Source of the DNA: RGIG3009 sp045590415 | GTDB lineage: Bacteria > Bacillota > Clostridia > Oscillospirales > Acutalibacteraceae | Assembly (NCBI GenBank): GCA_045590415.1 | Contig: JAZNRA010000055.1 | Coordinates: 1-8,586, forward strand | DNA length: 8,586 bases | Direction of reading: 5' to 3' | Shown here: in pieces, positions 1 through 5,935 of the stretch | Position numbering within the stretch: the stretch's first letter is position 1 | Layout of the letters: every line of letters begins with the position of its first letter | Program-made: the position numbers and the translations under genes | Notes under the pieces: model-generated | Told to the model about the DNA's origin: nothing | The model's input: the letters and a program-made list of their open reading frames with translations, nothing else | Databases searched by the model: none

Positions 1-639
1 CTTGCACTCGGGGCACTCGAAGTAGGAGTAGTTCTCCACAAGCCCCAAAATGGGCACGTTCATCATCTCCGCCATTTTCACGGCCTTCTCCACGACCATG
101 CTGACCAGTCCCTGCGGGCTCGTGACAACGACGATGCCGTCAACGGGCAGGGTCTGGAAAACGGTCAGCGGCACATCACCCGTTCCGGGAGGCATGTCGA
201 TGAACAGCACGTCCATATCGCCCCACACAACGTCGGTCCAGAACTGTGTCACCGCACCGGCAAGCACCGGCCCGCGCCAAACCACCGGCTGCGTTTCATC
301 CTCCAACAGCAGGTTGATAGACATCACTTTGATGTTCATGTGGGTTTCCGCCGGCAGGATACCGATATCTGCACCCTGCGCTTTTTGGGTCAAACCAAAC
401 GCGCGCGGGATCGACGGACCGGTAATATCCGCGTCCAGCACACCGACCTTGTAACCACGGCGTGCCATCATCACGGCAAGCAAGCTGGTGACCGAAGATT
501 TTCCCACGCCGCCTTTACCGCTGCTGACCGCTATCACCTTTTTAATATGGCTAAACTCGTTCAATTTAGCATGCAGATCTTTTTCGCGCTCACTGCAATT
601 CTGCGAGCAAGAGCTGCAATCGTGTGTACATTCACTCAT
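1..639 (-). CDS. mrp: Mrp/NBP35-family Fe-S cluster carrier ATPase (3' part outside window)
   Basis: This is a cytosolic P-loop ATPase of the Mrp/ApbC/NBP35 family, which binds and hands over [4Fe-4S] clusters to apo-proteins. The first 213 residues are visible. They show the deviant Walker A GKGGVGKSS at residues 41-49, the switch I motif DADITGPSIPR at 69-79, the Walker B/switch II motif DMPPGTGD at 148-155, and a CxxC pair (C209, C212) in the ENYSYFECPEC segment, where family members bind the bridging cluster. The reading frame runs off the left edge one residue after that pair, so the end is missing. The N-terminus has an extra cysteine set, C4, C8, C11 and C15, known from clostridial homologues and reminiscent of NBP35. 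The ATG at 637-639 is chosen because GGGGAGG lies 7 bases upstream (647-653). Transcription probably starts from a promoter overlapping the end of the upstream sugar transferase gene. The family assignment is secure; the client proteins are unknown. Confidence 0.95.
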   Translation of the reverse strand, partial: MSECTHDCSSCSQNCSEREKDLHAKLNEFSHIKKVIAVSSGKGGVGKSSVTSLLAVMMARRGYKVGVLDADITGPSIPRAFGLTQKAQGADIGILPAETHMNIKVMSINLLLEDETQPVVWRGPVLAGAVTQFWTDVVWGDMDVLFIDMPPGTGDVPLTVFQTLPVDGIVVVTSPQGLVSMVVEKAVKMAEMMNVPILGLVENYSYFECPECK

Positions 640-665
640 GATAAGACCTCCCCTATACGTTAAGA

Positions 666-692
666 ACGGGGTTCGCTGCGAGCGAACCCCGT
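666..692 (-). terminator. Perfect 12-bp hairpin upstream of mrp: terminator or leader stem-loop
   Basis: Positions 666-677 (ACGGGGTTCGCT) and 681-692 (AGCGAACCCCGT) are perfect inverted repeats around a 3-base loop. Read on the minus strand, the hairpin follows the stop codon of the sugar transferase and is trailed only by TTCTT, a weak U-tract. It could be an imperfect terminator for that gene. Because the predicted mrp start of transcription is near 695, the stem would also form the very 5' end of the mrp mRNA, where such structures can stabilise a transcript. The sequence alone does not separate these two roles. Confidence 0.65.
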
Positions 693-702
693 AACAATTA
701 CT

Positions 703-730
703 ATTATATCCGATTTTTAATCAAAATCAA
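703..730 (-). promoter_or_regulatory. Sigma-A-type promoter for mrp
   Basis: On the minus strand there is a -35 TTGATT (725-730), a 16-base spacer and a perfect -10 TATAAT (703-708). The -35 box overlaps the stop codon of the upstream sugar transferase (727-729). A transcript starting near 695 would have a leader of about 55 bases carrying the 666-692 hairpin and the mrp ribosome binding site. The arrangement closely matches the TTGATT/TATAAT promoter at 1494-1522. Confidence 0.65.
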
Positions 731-1407
731 GCGGAATGTCTGGTCTTGGCCGGCTTTGCGCTGATTTCCGCATTGGCACCCTCAACAATGCCTTCGGAAT
801 GAATCACCTGCATGGCGGTCTTCACCAAAATCGACATATCCTCTTTGAGCGAATAGGTTTTCGCATATTCGCTGTCCAAACGCGCTTTTTCGTAGACAGT
901 CACGGTGTCACGACCGCTGACCTGAGCAAGACCCGTGATACCCGGACGGACACGGCTGGCACCGTTGCGATGGCGCAAACGGAGCAGATCGCGCTCCGAC
1001 AACACAACCGGACGCGGACCGACAAAGCTCATATCACCTTTAAGGACGTTAAAGAGCTGCGGGAGCTCGTCCAAACTCATGCGGCGAAGCAACTTGCCCA
1101 CGCGAGAAATGTACTTCTCAGGATTTTCAAGCTTGTGTGTTGCCATATTGGCGGGAGCGAGAACGCTCATCGTGCGGAACTTATAGATTTTAAACGGTGT
1201 ATCAAAGCGACCCATACGGTCCTGCACAAAAATCGGAGAACCTTTGGTATCGATGGCAGCAACGATCGTCACAACCAACATTACGGGAGATAACGCAATG
1301 ATAAACATAAGAGCAAACAGAATATCCAAGCAACGCTTAAACGAAGAATAGCCACCGGCGCTTTTGGCGTTGTTTGTATTCGTTTGCAGAGCAACGACTC
1401 CACGCAT
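727..1407 (-). CDS. Monotopic phosphoglycosyl transferase (bacterial sugar transferase family)
   Basis: This 226-residue protein belongs to the bacterial sugar transferase family (Bac_transf; WcaJ/PglC type). Such enzymes move a sugar-1-phosphate from a UDP-sugar to undecaprenyl phosphate at the inner face of the membrane, the first committed step of surface glycan assembly. It has the family's minimal core: a basic-hydrophobic N-terminal segment (FKRCLDIL at 23-30, membrane helix about 28-51), PIFVQDRMG at 58-66, KIYKFRTM at 73-80, the catalytic Asp-Glu pair D113-E114 in SLDELPQL, GDMSFVGPRP at 124-133 and RPGITGLAQVSGR at 154-166. No large N-terminal WbaP-like membrane domain is present. 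The ATG at 1405-1407 is preferred because GGAGGAG lies just upstream. An in-frame TTG at 1494 would add 29 residues, but it coincides with the promoter -10 box and would translate the ribosome binding site. The sugar substrate cannot be predicted. A homologue is transcribed divergently next door. Confidence 0.93.
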   Translation of the reverse strand: MRGVVALQTNTNNAKSAGGYSSFKRCLDILFALMFIIALSPVMLVVTIVAAIDTKGSPIFVQDRMGRFDTPFKIYKFRTMSVLAPANMATHKLENPEKYISRVGKLLRRMSLDELPQLFNVLKGDMSFVGPRPVVLSERDLLRLRHRNGASRVRPGITGLAQVSGRDTVTVYEKARLDSEYAKTYSLKEDMSILVKTAMQVIHSEGIVEGANAEISAKPAKTRHSA

Positions 1408-1493
1408 AATGGTCTCCTCCTTTTCTTTCTGATTGAGATGGTTGCGTGTATCTGACAAGCGAACAAGCATCCGTTCCTCGCTTGCCGAAAGCA

Positions 1494-1522
1494 ATTATAC
1501 TATCCCCATTTTCAAAAATCAA
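1494..1522 (-). promoter_or_regulatory. Sigma-A-type promoter for the minus-strand sugar transferase
   Basis: On the minus strand there is a -35 TTGATT (1517-1522), a 17-base spacer and a perfect -10 TATAAT (1494-1499). Transcription would start near 1487, giving a leader of about 80 bases that ends in the GGAGGAG ribosome binding site of the gene starting at 1407. It is the clearest promoter in the window. Confidence 0.75.
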
Positions 1523-1550
1523 GACTTTTTCCGTGAATGAAAAAAAGTCT
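1522..1550. promoter_or_regulatory. Inverted repeat abutting the -35 box: possible operator
   Basis: AGACTTTTT (1522-1530) and AAAAAGTCT (1542-1550) form a perfect 9-base inverted repeat around an 11-base spacer. The centres of the half-sites are 20 bases apart, about two helical turns, which suits a dimeric regulator. The left arm begins at the last base of the -35 box at 1517-1522. It may instead be an old terminator-like hairpin, but no gene ends here. No regulator is identified, so the operator role is inference. Confidence 0.35.
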
Positions 1551-1708
1551 GTATAGCCGACCGATTTTGCCCAAGACGCAACCACTGTTTTTGTCTAATT
1601 TGCACTAAAAAACGGCTCTTTTTTTGCAGTAGAAACGCGCATTTTTTTAAAAATTTATTGTTTATCGGTAAATTTTTCATGATTAGCCATGTGATCCCAC
1701 TGTGATTT

Positions 1709-1736
1709 TTGTCATTTCGGACATACTAATTTTAAC
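1709..1736 (+). promoter_or_regulatory. Weak promoter candidate for the plus-strand sugar transferase
   Basis: TTGTCA (1709-1714) resembles a -35 box, and 16 bases on TTTAAC (1731-1736) is a poor -10 box. Start of transcription would fall near 1743, just ahead of the AAAGAGGAG ribosome binding site. Two TGTGAT repeats, 11 bases apart (one helical turn), end three bases upstream and might bind an activator that compensates for the weak -10. This is the best candidate in the gap, not a firm call. Confidence 0.3.
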
Positions 1737-1761
1737 CCGATTTTAAAGAGGAGCGCATCGT

Positions 1762-2364
1762 GTGTATACCGGTTTGAAACGTCTATTGGATATAGCACTG
1801 TCGCTGCTTTTGCTCGTCGCCTTATCACCGGTTTTTGCCATCATCGCACTGATCGTACGCATGGATTCCGACGGGCCTGCGATATTTCGACAACTGCGCT
1901 CAGGACAAAGCGGTCGCCTGTTCGTTATCTATAAATTTCGCACAATGATGACAGCAGCACCTGCCAATATTGCCACTGCGCAGCTGCAACACCCCCAACG
2001 ATATATTACACCGGTCGGCCGTTTTTTGCGACATACCAGTCTTGACGAACTGCCACAACTGTGGAACGTTCTCAAAGGCGATATGAGCTTTGTCGGCCCG
2101 CGTCCGGTGATCCCGGCAGAAACGTATCTGCTTCGTCTGCGCCGCCGCTTCGGGGCAGACAGCGTACGCCCCGGCATCACGGGTCTTGCCCAGATCCGCG
2201 GCCGTGACGATCTGCCGCCGCGAATAAAGGCACAGTACGATGCGGAATATGCACTCAACTATTCCTTTTTGCTCGATTCCTATATCTTTTTTTCCACGCT
2301 GCGCTACGTACTGCGCCGCGAAGGTATTCACGAAGGCAGCGCCGATCTGTATCAAAAACCGTAA
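1762..2364 (+). CDS. Second monotopic phosphoglycosyl transferase (bacterial sugar transferase family)
   Basis: This 200-residue protein is clearly homologous to the divergent gene at 727-1407 and has the same expected role: transfer of a sugar-1-phosphate to undecaprenyl phosphate at the cytoplasmic membrane. Features in order: GLKRLLDIAL at 4-13 leading into a hydrophobic helix (about 10-32), PAIFRQLRSG at 39-48, VIYKFRTM at 55-62, the catalytic pair D95-E96 in SLDELPQLWNVL, GDMSFVGPRP at 106-115 and RPGITGLAQIRGR at 136-148. The shared stretch APANxAT followed by a YIxxVGxxLR segment links the two proteins as paralogues. They differ in the linker after the GR motif and at both ends. The GTG at 1762-1764 is chosen because GGAG at 1750-1753 sits 8 bases upstream and because the protein then begins at the usual family position. 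The two-domain ATPase follows after 46 bases in the same direction, so they may be co-transcribed. Confidence 0.92.
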   Translation: MYTGLKRLLDIALSLLLLVALSPVFAIIALIVRMDSDGPAIFRQLRSGQSGRLFVIYKFRTMMTAAPANIATAQLQHPQRYITPVGRFLRHTSLDELPQLWNVLKGDMSFVGPRPVIPAETYLLRLRRRFGADSVRPGITGLAQIRGRDDLPPRIKAQYDAEYALNYSFLLDSYIFFSTLRYVLRREGIHEGSADLYQKP

Positions 2365-2368
2365 CCAA

Positions 2369-2405
2369 TCACCTCCTTCGCGCGTATTGTAATACGAAGG
2401 AGTGA
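2369..2405 (+). promoter_or_regulatory. Hairpin that sequesters the Shine-Dalgarno of the downstream ATPase
   Basis: CTCCTTCG (2373-2380) is exactly complementary to CGAAGGAG (2395-2402), which contains the AAGGAG ribosome binding site of the gene starting at 2411. Inside, TATT (2385-2388) pairs with AATA (2391-2394) across a 2-base loop, leaving a one-sided CGCG bulge. TCA (2369-2371) and TGA (2403-2405) extend the base. No T-tract follows, so it is not a standard terminator. In RNA this would hide the ribosome binding site and reduce translation, unless upstream ribosomes, a protein or temperature opened it. Confidence 0.55.
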
Positions 2406-2410
2406 TAACG

Positions 2411-3487
2411 ATGTCTTCATTTCAGGCGCCGGTACGGTTTTTTTTAGGCAGTAATACCCCTATAGGATTCATCGGCACAACCGAGACACTATATACTCCC
2501 GACGGGTGGCAGGTATATCTTCTCAAAAGCGGTGCAGGAACAGGAAAGTCCACACTGTTACGACGGGTATACGAGCAACTCACTGCCGCCGGTGAACCCT
2601 CGGAGGTATTTTGCTGTTCCTCCGATCCGGGCTCTCTGGATGCAGTACGCTTCCCGGAACGGCGGCTTTGTCTGATCGACGGCACCGCACCGCACAGTGT
2701 AGAACCACTATATTGGGGGGCCGTAGAACAGATCGTTCCTTTGTCGCTTTGTATGGGCCATTTATATGACAATGCCCCCGCGGTGATTGCTCTGACGGAT
2801 GAAAAACGCAACTTACATCATCGATGTTGCGAATATTTGCGCGCGGCAGCTTCTCTGTTAAGTGACGGCCGTCGCATCGAAAGCGACTGCCTGAATCGCG
2901 AAAAAGTATGTCGCTACGCCCAACGCTTGGCAATTTCCGAGTGGCAAAGCGGAAAAAGCAAGACTGAACCCGCTACAAGCGAGATTCGCTTTTTAAGCGC
3001 GTTTACTCCTGACGGCTGGGTCACTCTGTATGATACCCTGCAAGCGCTTTGCCCCCGCATTTACGCGATTGAAGATGAGCAAGGGGCAGCCGGCTCCCTG
3101 CTGCTGTCCGAACTGGAAAAAGCCGCCATCGCCGACGGAAAACTTTGTATTACGTGTCCGTGTCCCTTATTCCCGAACGATGGGCCTGAGCACCTGCTGT
3201 TGCCGGATCTTGGCCTTGCCTTTACCATCTCTAATAGTTTTCACAAAGTGGATTTTCCGATTTTTCGCCGCATTCACGCGTCCCGCTTTGTGGACACGGA
3301 TCGGTTGCGCCGCCACCGTCAGCGTTTATCCTTCCTCCGCCGCGCCGCCGACGAGATGTTGCGTGAGGCAACCACCCTGTCGGCACAGGCGAAAATCGCG
3401 CACGAGCGGTTGGAGCAATACAGTGCCGCCGTCATGGATTGGCAACGCTATGAAAAACTCACCGACGAACTGTTGCAGAACATATAA
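2411..3487 (+). CDS. Two-domain P-loop ATPase resembling PRK06851-type proteins
   Basis: This 358-residue soluble protein resembles a poorly studied Firmicutes ATPase family I know as PRK06851, whose function is undefined. It is built of two related halves about 182 residues apart. The N-terminal half has VRFFLGSNTPIGF at 8-20, a complete Walker A GAGTGKST at 41-48, CSSDPGSLDAV at 69-79 and LIDGTAPHSVEP at 88-99. The C-terminal half repeats the pattern with IRFLSAFTPDGW at 192-203 and LLLPDLGLAF at 262-271. Its Walker A position reads DEQGAAGS (222-229): the lysine is Gly228 and the final Thr is Leu230. Only the first half should therefore bind ATP normally. The last 60 residues look helical and possibly coiled-coil. 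The ATG at 2411 is preferred over the GTG at 2402, which overlaps the Shine-Dalgarno; AAGGAG lies 8 bases upstream of the ATG. The family link rests on remembered patterns, not a search. Confidence 0.8.
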   Translation: MSSFQAPVRFFLGSNTPIGFIGTTETLYTPDGWQVYLLKSGAGTGKSTLLRRVYEQLTAAGEPSEVFCCSSDPGSLDAVRFPERRLCLIDGTAPHSVEPLYWGAVEQIVPLSLCMGHLYDNAPAVIALTDEKRNLHHRCCEYLRAAASLLSDGRRIESDCLNREKVCRYAQRLAISEWQSGKSKTEPATSEIRFLSAFTPDGWVTLYDTLQALCPRIYAIEDEQGAAGSLLLSELEKAAIADGKLCITCPCPLFPNDGPEHLLLPDLGLAFTISNSFHKVDFPIFRRIHASRFVDTDRLRRHRQRLSFLRRAADEMLREATTLSAQAKIAHERLEQYSAAVMDWQRYEKLTDELLQNI

Positions 3488-3524
3488 AAAGAGGAGAACC
3501 GTATGAAACGGTTCTCCGCTTTTT
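3486..3524. terminator. Two-way intrinsic terminator between convergent genes
   Basis: GGAGAACCGT (3493-3502) and ACGGTTCTCC (3508-3517) form a perfect 10-bp stem with a 5-base loop. It is flanked by an A-run (3486-3490) and a T-run (3520-3524), so a U-tract follows the stem on both strands. It ends the plus-strand ATPase transcript immediately after its stop codon, and the minus-strand transcript that ends at 3527. Confidence 0.9.
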
Positions 3525-3526
3525 GT

Positions 3527-4669
3527 TTATTCAGAGGAGGGTTTCTTTGAGGCCTCCTGCGTATTGCGATGCCGTATATAATCTGCCAAAAGCATTTGAA
3601 CGACTGCCATACACGGTGCTCCGAGGAAGATGCCCCAGAAGCCAAACAGGCCACCGAATACCGTGATACCGAGCAATACGTAGATCGGCCGAATGCCGAC
3701 GTTATCGCCGACAATACGCGGTTGAATGATGTTCGCGTCGATCTGCTGCATCACAATAATATAGATTGCAATAAACAGCGCTCCGTACAAATTGCCGGAC
3801 AGCAACATGATGAGTACGCTGAGCACACCGCCGATTAAGGCGCCAAAATACGGCACCATGTTCATAATACCAAGCAGCATACCAAACACGGGCGCATTGG
3901 GCATCCGCGCCAGCAGGAAACCGATGGTTGCCAACACACCGACCACCACCGCATCAAGCAACTGGCTGTAGATGTAATTATAAAAAATGCGCGCCGTTTT
4001 ATGTCCATACAACGACATCGATTGCATGGTACGCGGTTTGAACACCAACCCCAACACTGATTTACATGCCGCTACCAGCGATTCTCTGCCAAGCAGCATA
4101 TACACCGAAATAATGATCGCCATCAACCCGTCTACGACGGAAGAGGTGACTTGACTGATACTGCTCAAGTAGCCGAGGATCCGCTCAACGGTAAGGTATT
4201 GCTGTACCAGCGCGTACACTTCATCGATCTTACCTTGAACATCAAAATTCTCAAGCAATCCGCCCTCTTGCGTATACTGCTGCAGGAAGTTCATCACGTT
4301 CATATAATAAGTAGGAACATTCGATATGAAATCCTTTAATGCTGTAACCAACGCCGGAATCACAATGTAAACCAACCCGGCAACAAGACCCAACGCCAAC
4401 ACGTAGGTGATCAGCACCGAAAGCGGCCGCGCCGCTTTTTGGAAAAACTTCGCCTTTCGCTTGCGGAAAAATCCATCGATACGGTTGACCGGGCCAAACA
4501 GCAAAAATGCAATAATAAATCCGATCACAAACGGCGTCAAAATGGAAAGCAGCTGCAAGAAAGAAGCCCAGATCCACCCCAAGCTGTCAAATGCTTTGTA
4601 TACTACGATTAACGCAAGGCCCAGCAAAAACAAGGTCACCCACTGTGCCAGATTTTTATTGTGCTTCAT
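3527..4669 (-). CDS. AI-2E family (UPF0118) membrane protein
   Basis: This 380-residue integral membrane protein belongs to the AI-2E/UPF0118 family, named after an E. coli protein proposed to export autoinducer-2. Other members have been linked to ion efflux or permease roles, so the substrate here is unknown. Hydrophobic segments lie at about 9-25, 35-60, 83-105, 178-195, 236-256, 262-290, 296-308 and 328-365. A long soluble stretch sits between the third and fourth, as is usual for the family. Conserved landmarks are GMLLGIMNMVPYFGALIGG at 263-281, QQIDANIIQPRIVG at 308-321 and GLFGFWGIFLGAP at 340-352. The ATG at 4667-4669 is preferred because GGAGG (4680-4684) lies 10 bases upstream. The in-frame ATG at 4690 falls about where transcription should begin and has no binding site. 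The gene follows dnaJ by 58 bases with no terminator, so it may be read both from its own promoter and by read-through. Confidence 0.9.
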   Translation of the reverse strand: MKHNKNLAQWVTLFLLGLALIVVYKAFDSLGWIWASFLQLLSILTPFVIGFIIAFLLFGPVNRIDGFFRKRKAKFFQKAARPLSVLITYVLALGLVAGLVYIVIPALVTALKDFISNVPTYYMNVMNFLQQYTQEGGLLENFDVQGKIDEVYALVQQYLTVERILGYLSSISQVTSSVVDGLMAIIISVYMLLGRESLVAACKSVLGLVFKPRTMQSMSLYGHKTARIFYNYIYSQLLDAVVVGVLATIGFLLARMPNAPVFGMLLGIMNMVPYFGALIGGVLSVLIMLLSGNLYGALFIAIYIIVMQQIDANIIQPRIVGDNVGIRPIYVLLGITVFGGLFGFWGIFLGAPCMAVVQMLLADYIRHRNTQEASKKPSSE

Positions 4670-4695
4670 GCCGACGTCACCTCCCAACATGTTTC

Positions 4696-4724
4696 AGTAT
4701 ATCACAAGAAAATCGAACTCGCAA
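4696..4724 (-). promoter_or_regulatory. Promoter candidate for the AI-2E family gene
   Basis: On the minus strand there is a -35 TTGCGA (4719-4724), a 17-base spacer and a -10 TATACT (4696-4701), with a TG one base upstream of the -10 (extended -10). It lies in the short gap just after the dnaJ stop codon. Transcription would begin around 4689, which argues against the ATG at 4690 and for the one at 4669. Confidence 0.55.
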
Positions 4725-4727
4725 CGG

Positions 4728-5870
4728 TTAGTTGAACACATCTTTTACTTTGTCAAAAAACGTCTTGCGTTTTTGGTAGTTCTTTTCGCCGAGAGACTCC
4801 TCAAACGCTTTGAGCAAATCCTTTTGCTTCGACGAAAGACTCTTCGGCACTTCCACCGTGATGCGGGCAATCAAATCGCCTTTGCCGCGGCCGTTGACGT
4901 AAGAAATACCCTTTCCGCGCAACCGAATGATCTCGCCGGGCTGCGTGCCTTCTTTAACAGTGTACGGGACCTTACCCTCTAACGTGGGAATCTCAATCTC
5001 CGCTCCGAGTGCCAACTGCGCAAAGGTCAACGGCAATTCGCATAAGAGGTTGTAATTGTCGCGTTCAAAGATCGGATGCGGCCGGACCGATATCTGGACC
5101 TCCAGGTTGCCCGCAGGACCGCCGTTTACGCCCGCGTTCCCCTTGCCGCGTACCGTCAGGACCTGACCGTCGTCAATACCGGCAGGAATGTTCACGCCCA
5201 CCTTGGTGCTCACGCGCACCTGGCCGCCGCCGCGACAGTCCGGACACGGCGTTTCAATGATCTTGCCTTTTCCCTGGCACCTTGAACACACGACCTGCGA
5301 TTGCACAACGCCAAACGGCGTGCGCTGTTGTCTGACCTCGTGGCCGGATCCGCGGCACACCGGGCAGACGGAAGCCGTCGTTCCTTTTGCCGCACCGGAA
5401 CCGCCGCAAGTGCGGCAGGTTTCGATTACACGAACGTCGACCTGCTTCTTGCAACCGAAGGCGGCTTCTTCAAAAGACAAGATGACCGAAGCGCCCACGT
5501 CGCTGCCGCGTCTGGGCGCATTGGGATTGGCTCGCTGACCGCCGCCTCCAAAGAAGGAGGAGAAAATGTCACCGAAGTCAAAATCCATGCCACCGCCCCA
5601 GCCGCCGTAGCCGCCGGCGCCGCCGGCACCGAAGTTCGGATCGACGCCCGCATGGCCAAACTGGTCGTAGCGTGCTTTTTTGTCCGAATCCGACAACACT
5701 TCGTACGCCTCGTTGACCTCTTTGAAAGAGGCCTCCGCTTCCTTGTCACCCGGATGCAGATCGGGGTGGTATTGTTTCGCCATCTTGCGATAGGCCTTTT
5801 TTATTTCGTCCTCCGACGCACCTTTTTGCACGCCGAGCACTTCATAGTAATCGCGTTTTTCCCCTGCCAT
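4728..5870 (-). CDS. dnaJ: Class A chaperone DnaJ (Hsp40)
   Basis: This is the co-chaperone that delivers unfolded clients to DnaK and stimulates its ATPase in the cytosol. The 380-residue protein is complete and of normal length. Domains in order: J domain at about 6-71 with the essential HPD at 35-37; a Gly/Phe-rich linker at about 79-114; and a zinc-finger domain with all four CxxCxGxG repeats, at 152-159 (CRTCGGSG), 169-176 (CPVCRGSG), 195-202 (CSRCQGKG) and 209-216 (CPDCRGGG). The client-binding beta-domains run from about 217 to 345, followed by a short helical C-terminus. Two zinc ions are expected. The ATG at 5868-5870 has GGAG 8 bases upstream (5879-5882). It is the third gene of grpE-dnaK-dnaJ, separated from dnaK by a gap of 65 bases containing a strong hairpin. 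Confidence 0.98.
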   Translation of the reverse strand: MAGEKRDYYEVLGVQKGASEDEIKKAYRKMAKQYHPDLHPGDKEAEASFKEVNEAYEVLSDSDKKARYDQFGHAGVDPNFGAGGAGGYGGWGGGMDFDFGDIFSSFFGGGGQRANPNAPRRGSDVGASVILSFEEAAFGCKKQVDVRVIETCRTCGGSGAAKGTTASVCPVCRGSGHEVRQQRTPFGVVQSQVVCSRCQGKGKIIETPCPDCRGGGQVRVSTKVGVNIPAGIDDGQVLTVRGKGNAGVNGGPAGNLEVQISVRPHPIFERDNYNLLCELPLTFAQLALGAEIEIPTLEGKVPYTVKEGTQPGEIIRLRGKGISYVNGRGKGDLIARITVEVPKSLSSKQKDLLKAFEESLGEKNYQKRKTFFDKVKDVFN

Positions 5871-5892
5871 ACGTTACACTCCAAAGATAGGA

Positions 5893-5920
5893 ATCAGTCG
5901 GACCGAACGGTCCGACTGAT
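5893..5920 (-). terminator. Perfect 13-bp hairpin between dnaK and dnaJ (partial terminator or mRNA stabiliser)
   Basis: ATCAGTCGGACCG (5893-5905) and CGGTCCGACTGAT (5908-5920) are perfect inverted repeats, 2 bases apart. In the transcribed direction the stem is followed by TTCCTATCTTT, not a clean U-tract, and then the dnaJ ribosome binding site. It therefore more likely attenuates read-through or protects the dnaK 3' end from decay, keeping DnaK more abundant than DnaJ, than ends transcription fully. Hairpins at this junction are known in other dnaK operons. The exact role here is inference. Confidence 0.65.
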
Positions 5921-5935
5921 GTTTTCGGTTGTGAT

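Larger units (their letters stand above)
1408..1761. other. AT-rich divergent intergenic region between two sugar transferase genes
   Basis: This gap of about 350 bases holds no convincing gene. It contains the minus-strand promoter at 1494-1522, an inverted repeat touching that promoter (1522-1550), poly-T and poly-A tracts around 1605-1660, a pair of TGTGAT direct repeats (1690-1695 and 1701-1706) and a weaker plus-strand promoter candidate at 1709-1736. It is markedly more AT-rich than the genes on either side. The layout suggests that both sugar transferases are controlled from here. Confidence 0.7.

Noticed and set aside
736..1293. A plus-strand reading frame of 185 codons opposite the first sugar transferase.
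   Set aside because: It is antisense to a well-supported gene and shows no recognisable motif or ribosome binding site.
1408..1494. A 29-residue N-terminal extension of the sugar transferase from the TTG at 1494.
   Set aside because: The TTG lies within the -10 box of the promoter, so it would not be transcribed, and the extension would translate the ribosome binding site.
3030..3506. A 158-codon plus-strand frame overlapping the end of the ATPase gene and its terminator.
   Set aside because: It overlaps the ATPase in another frame, is rich in Cys, Pro and Arg, and runs into the terminator stem.
4670..4690. Start of the AI-2E family gene at the ATG at 4690.
   Set aside because: Transcription is predicted to begin about there and no ribosome binding site precedes it; GGAGG lies between it and the ATG at 4669.
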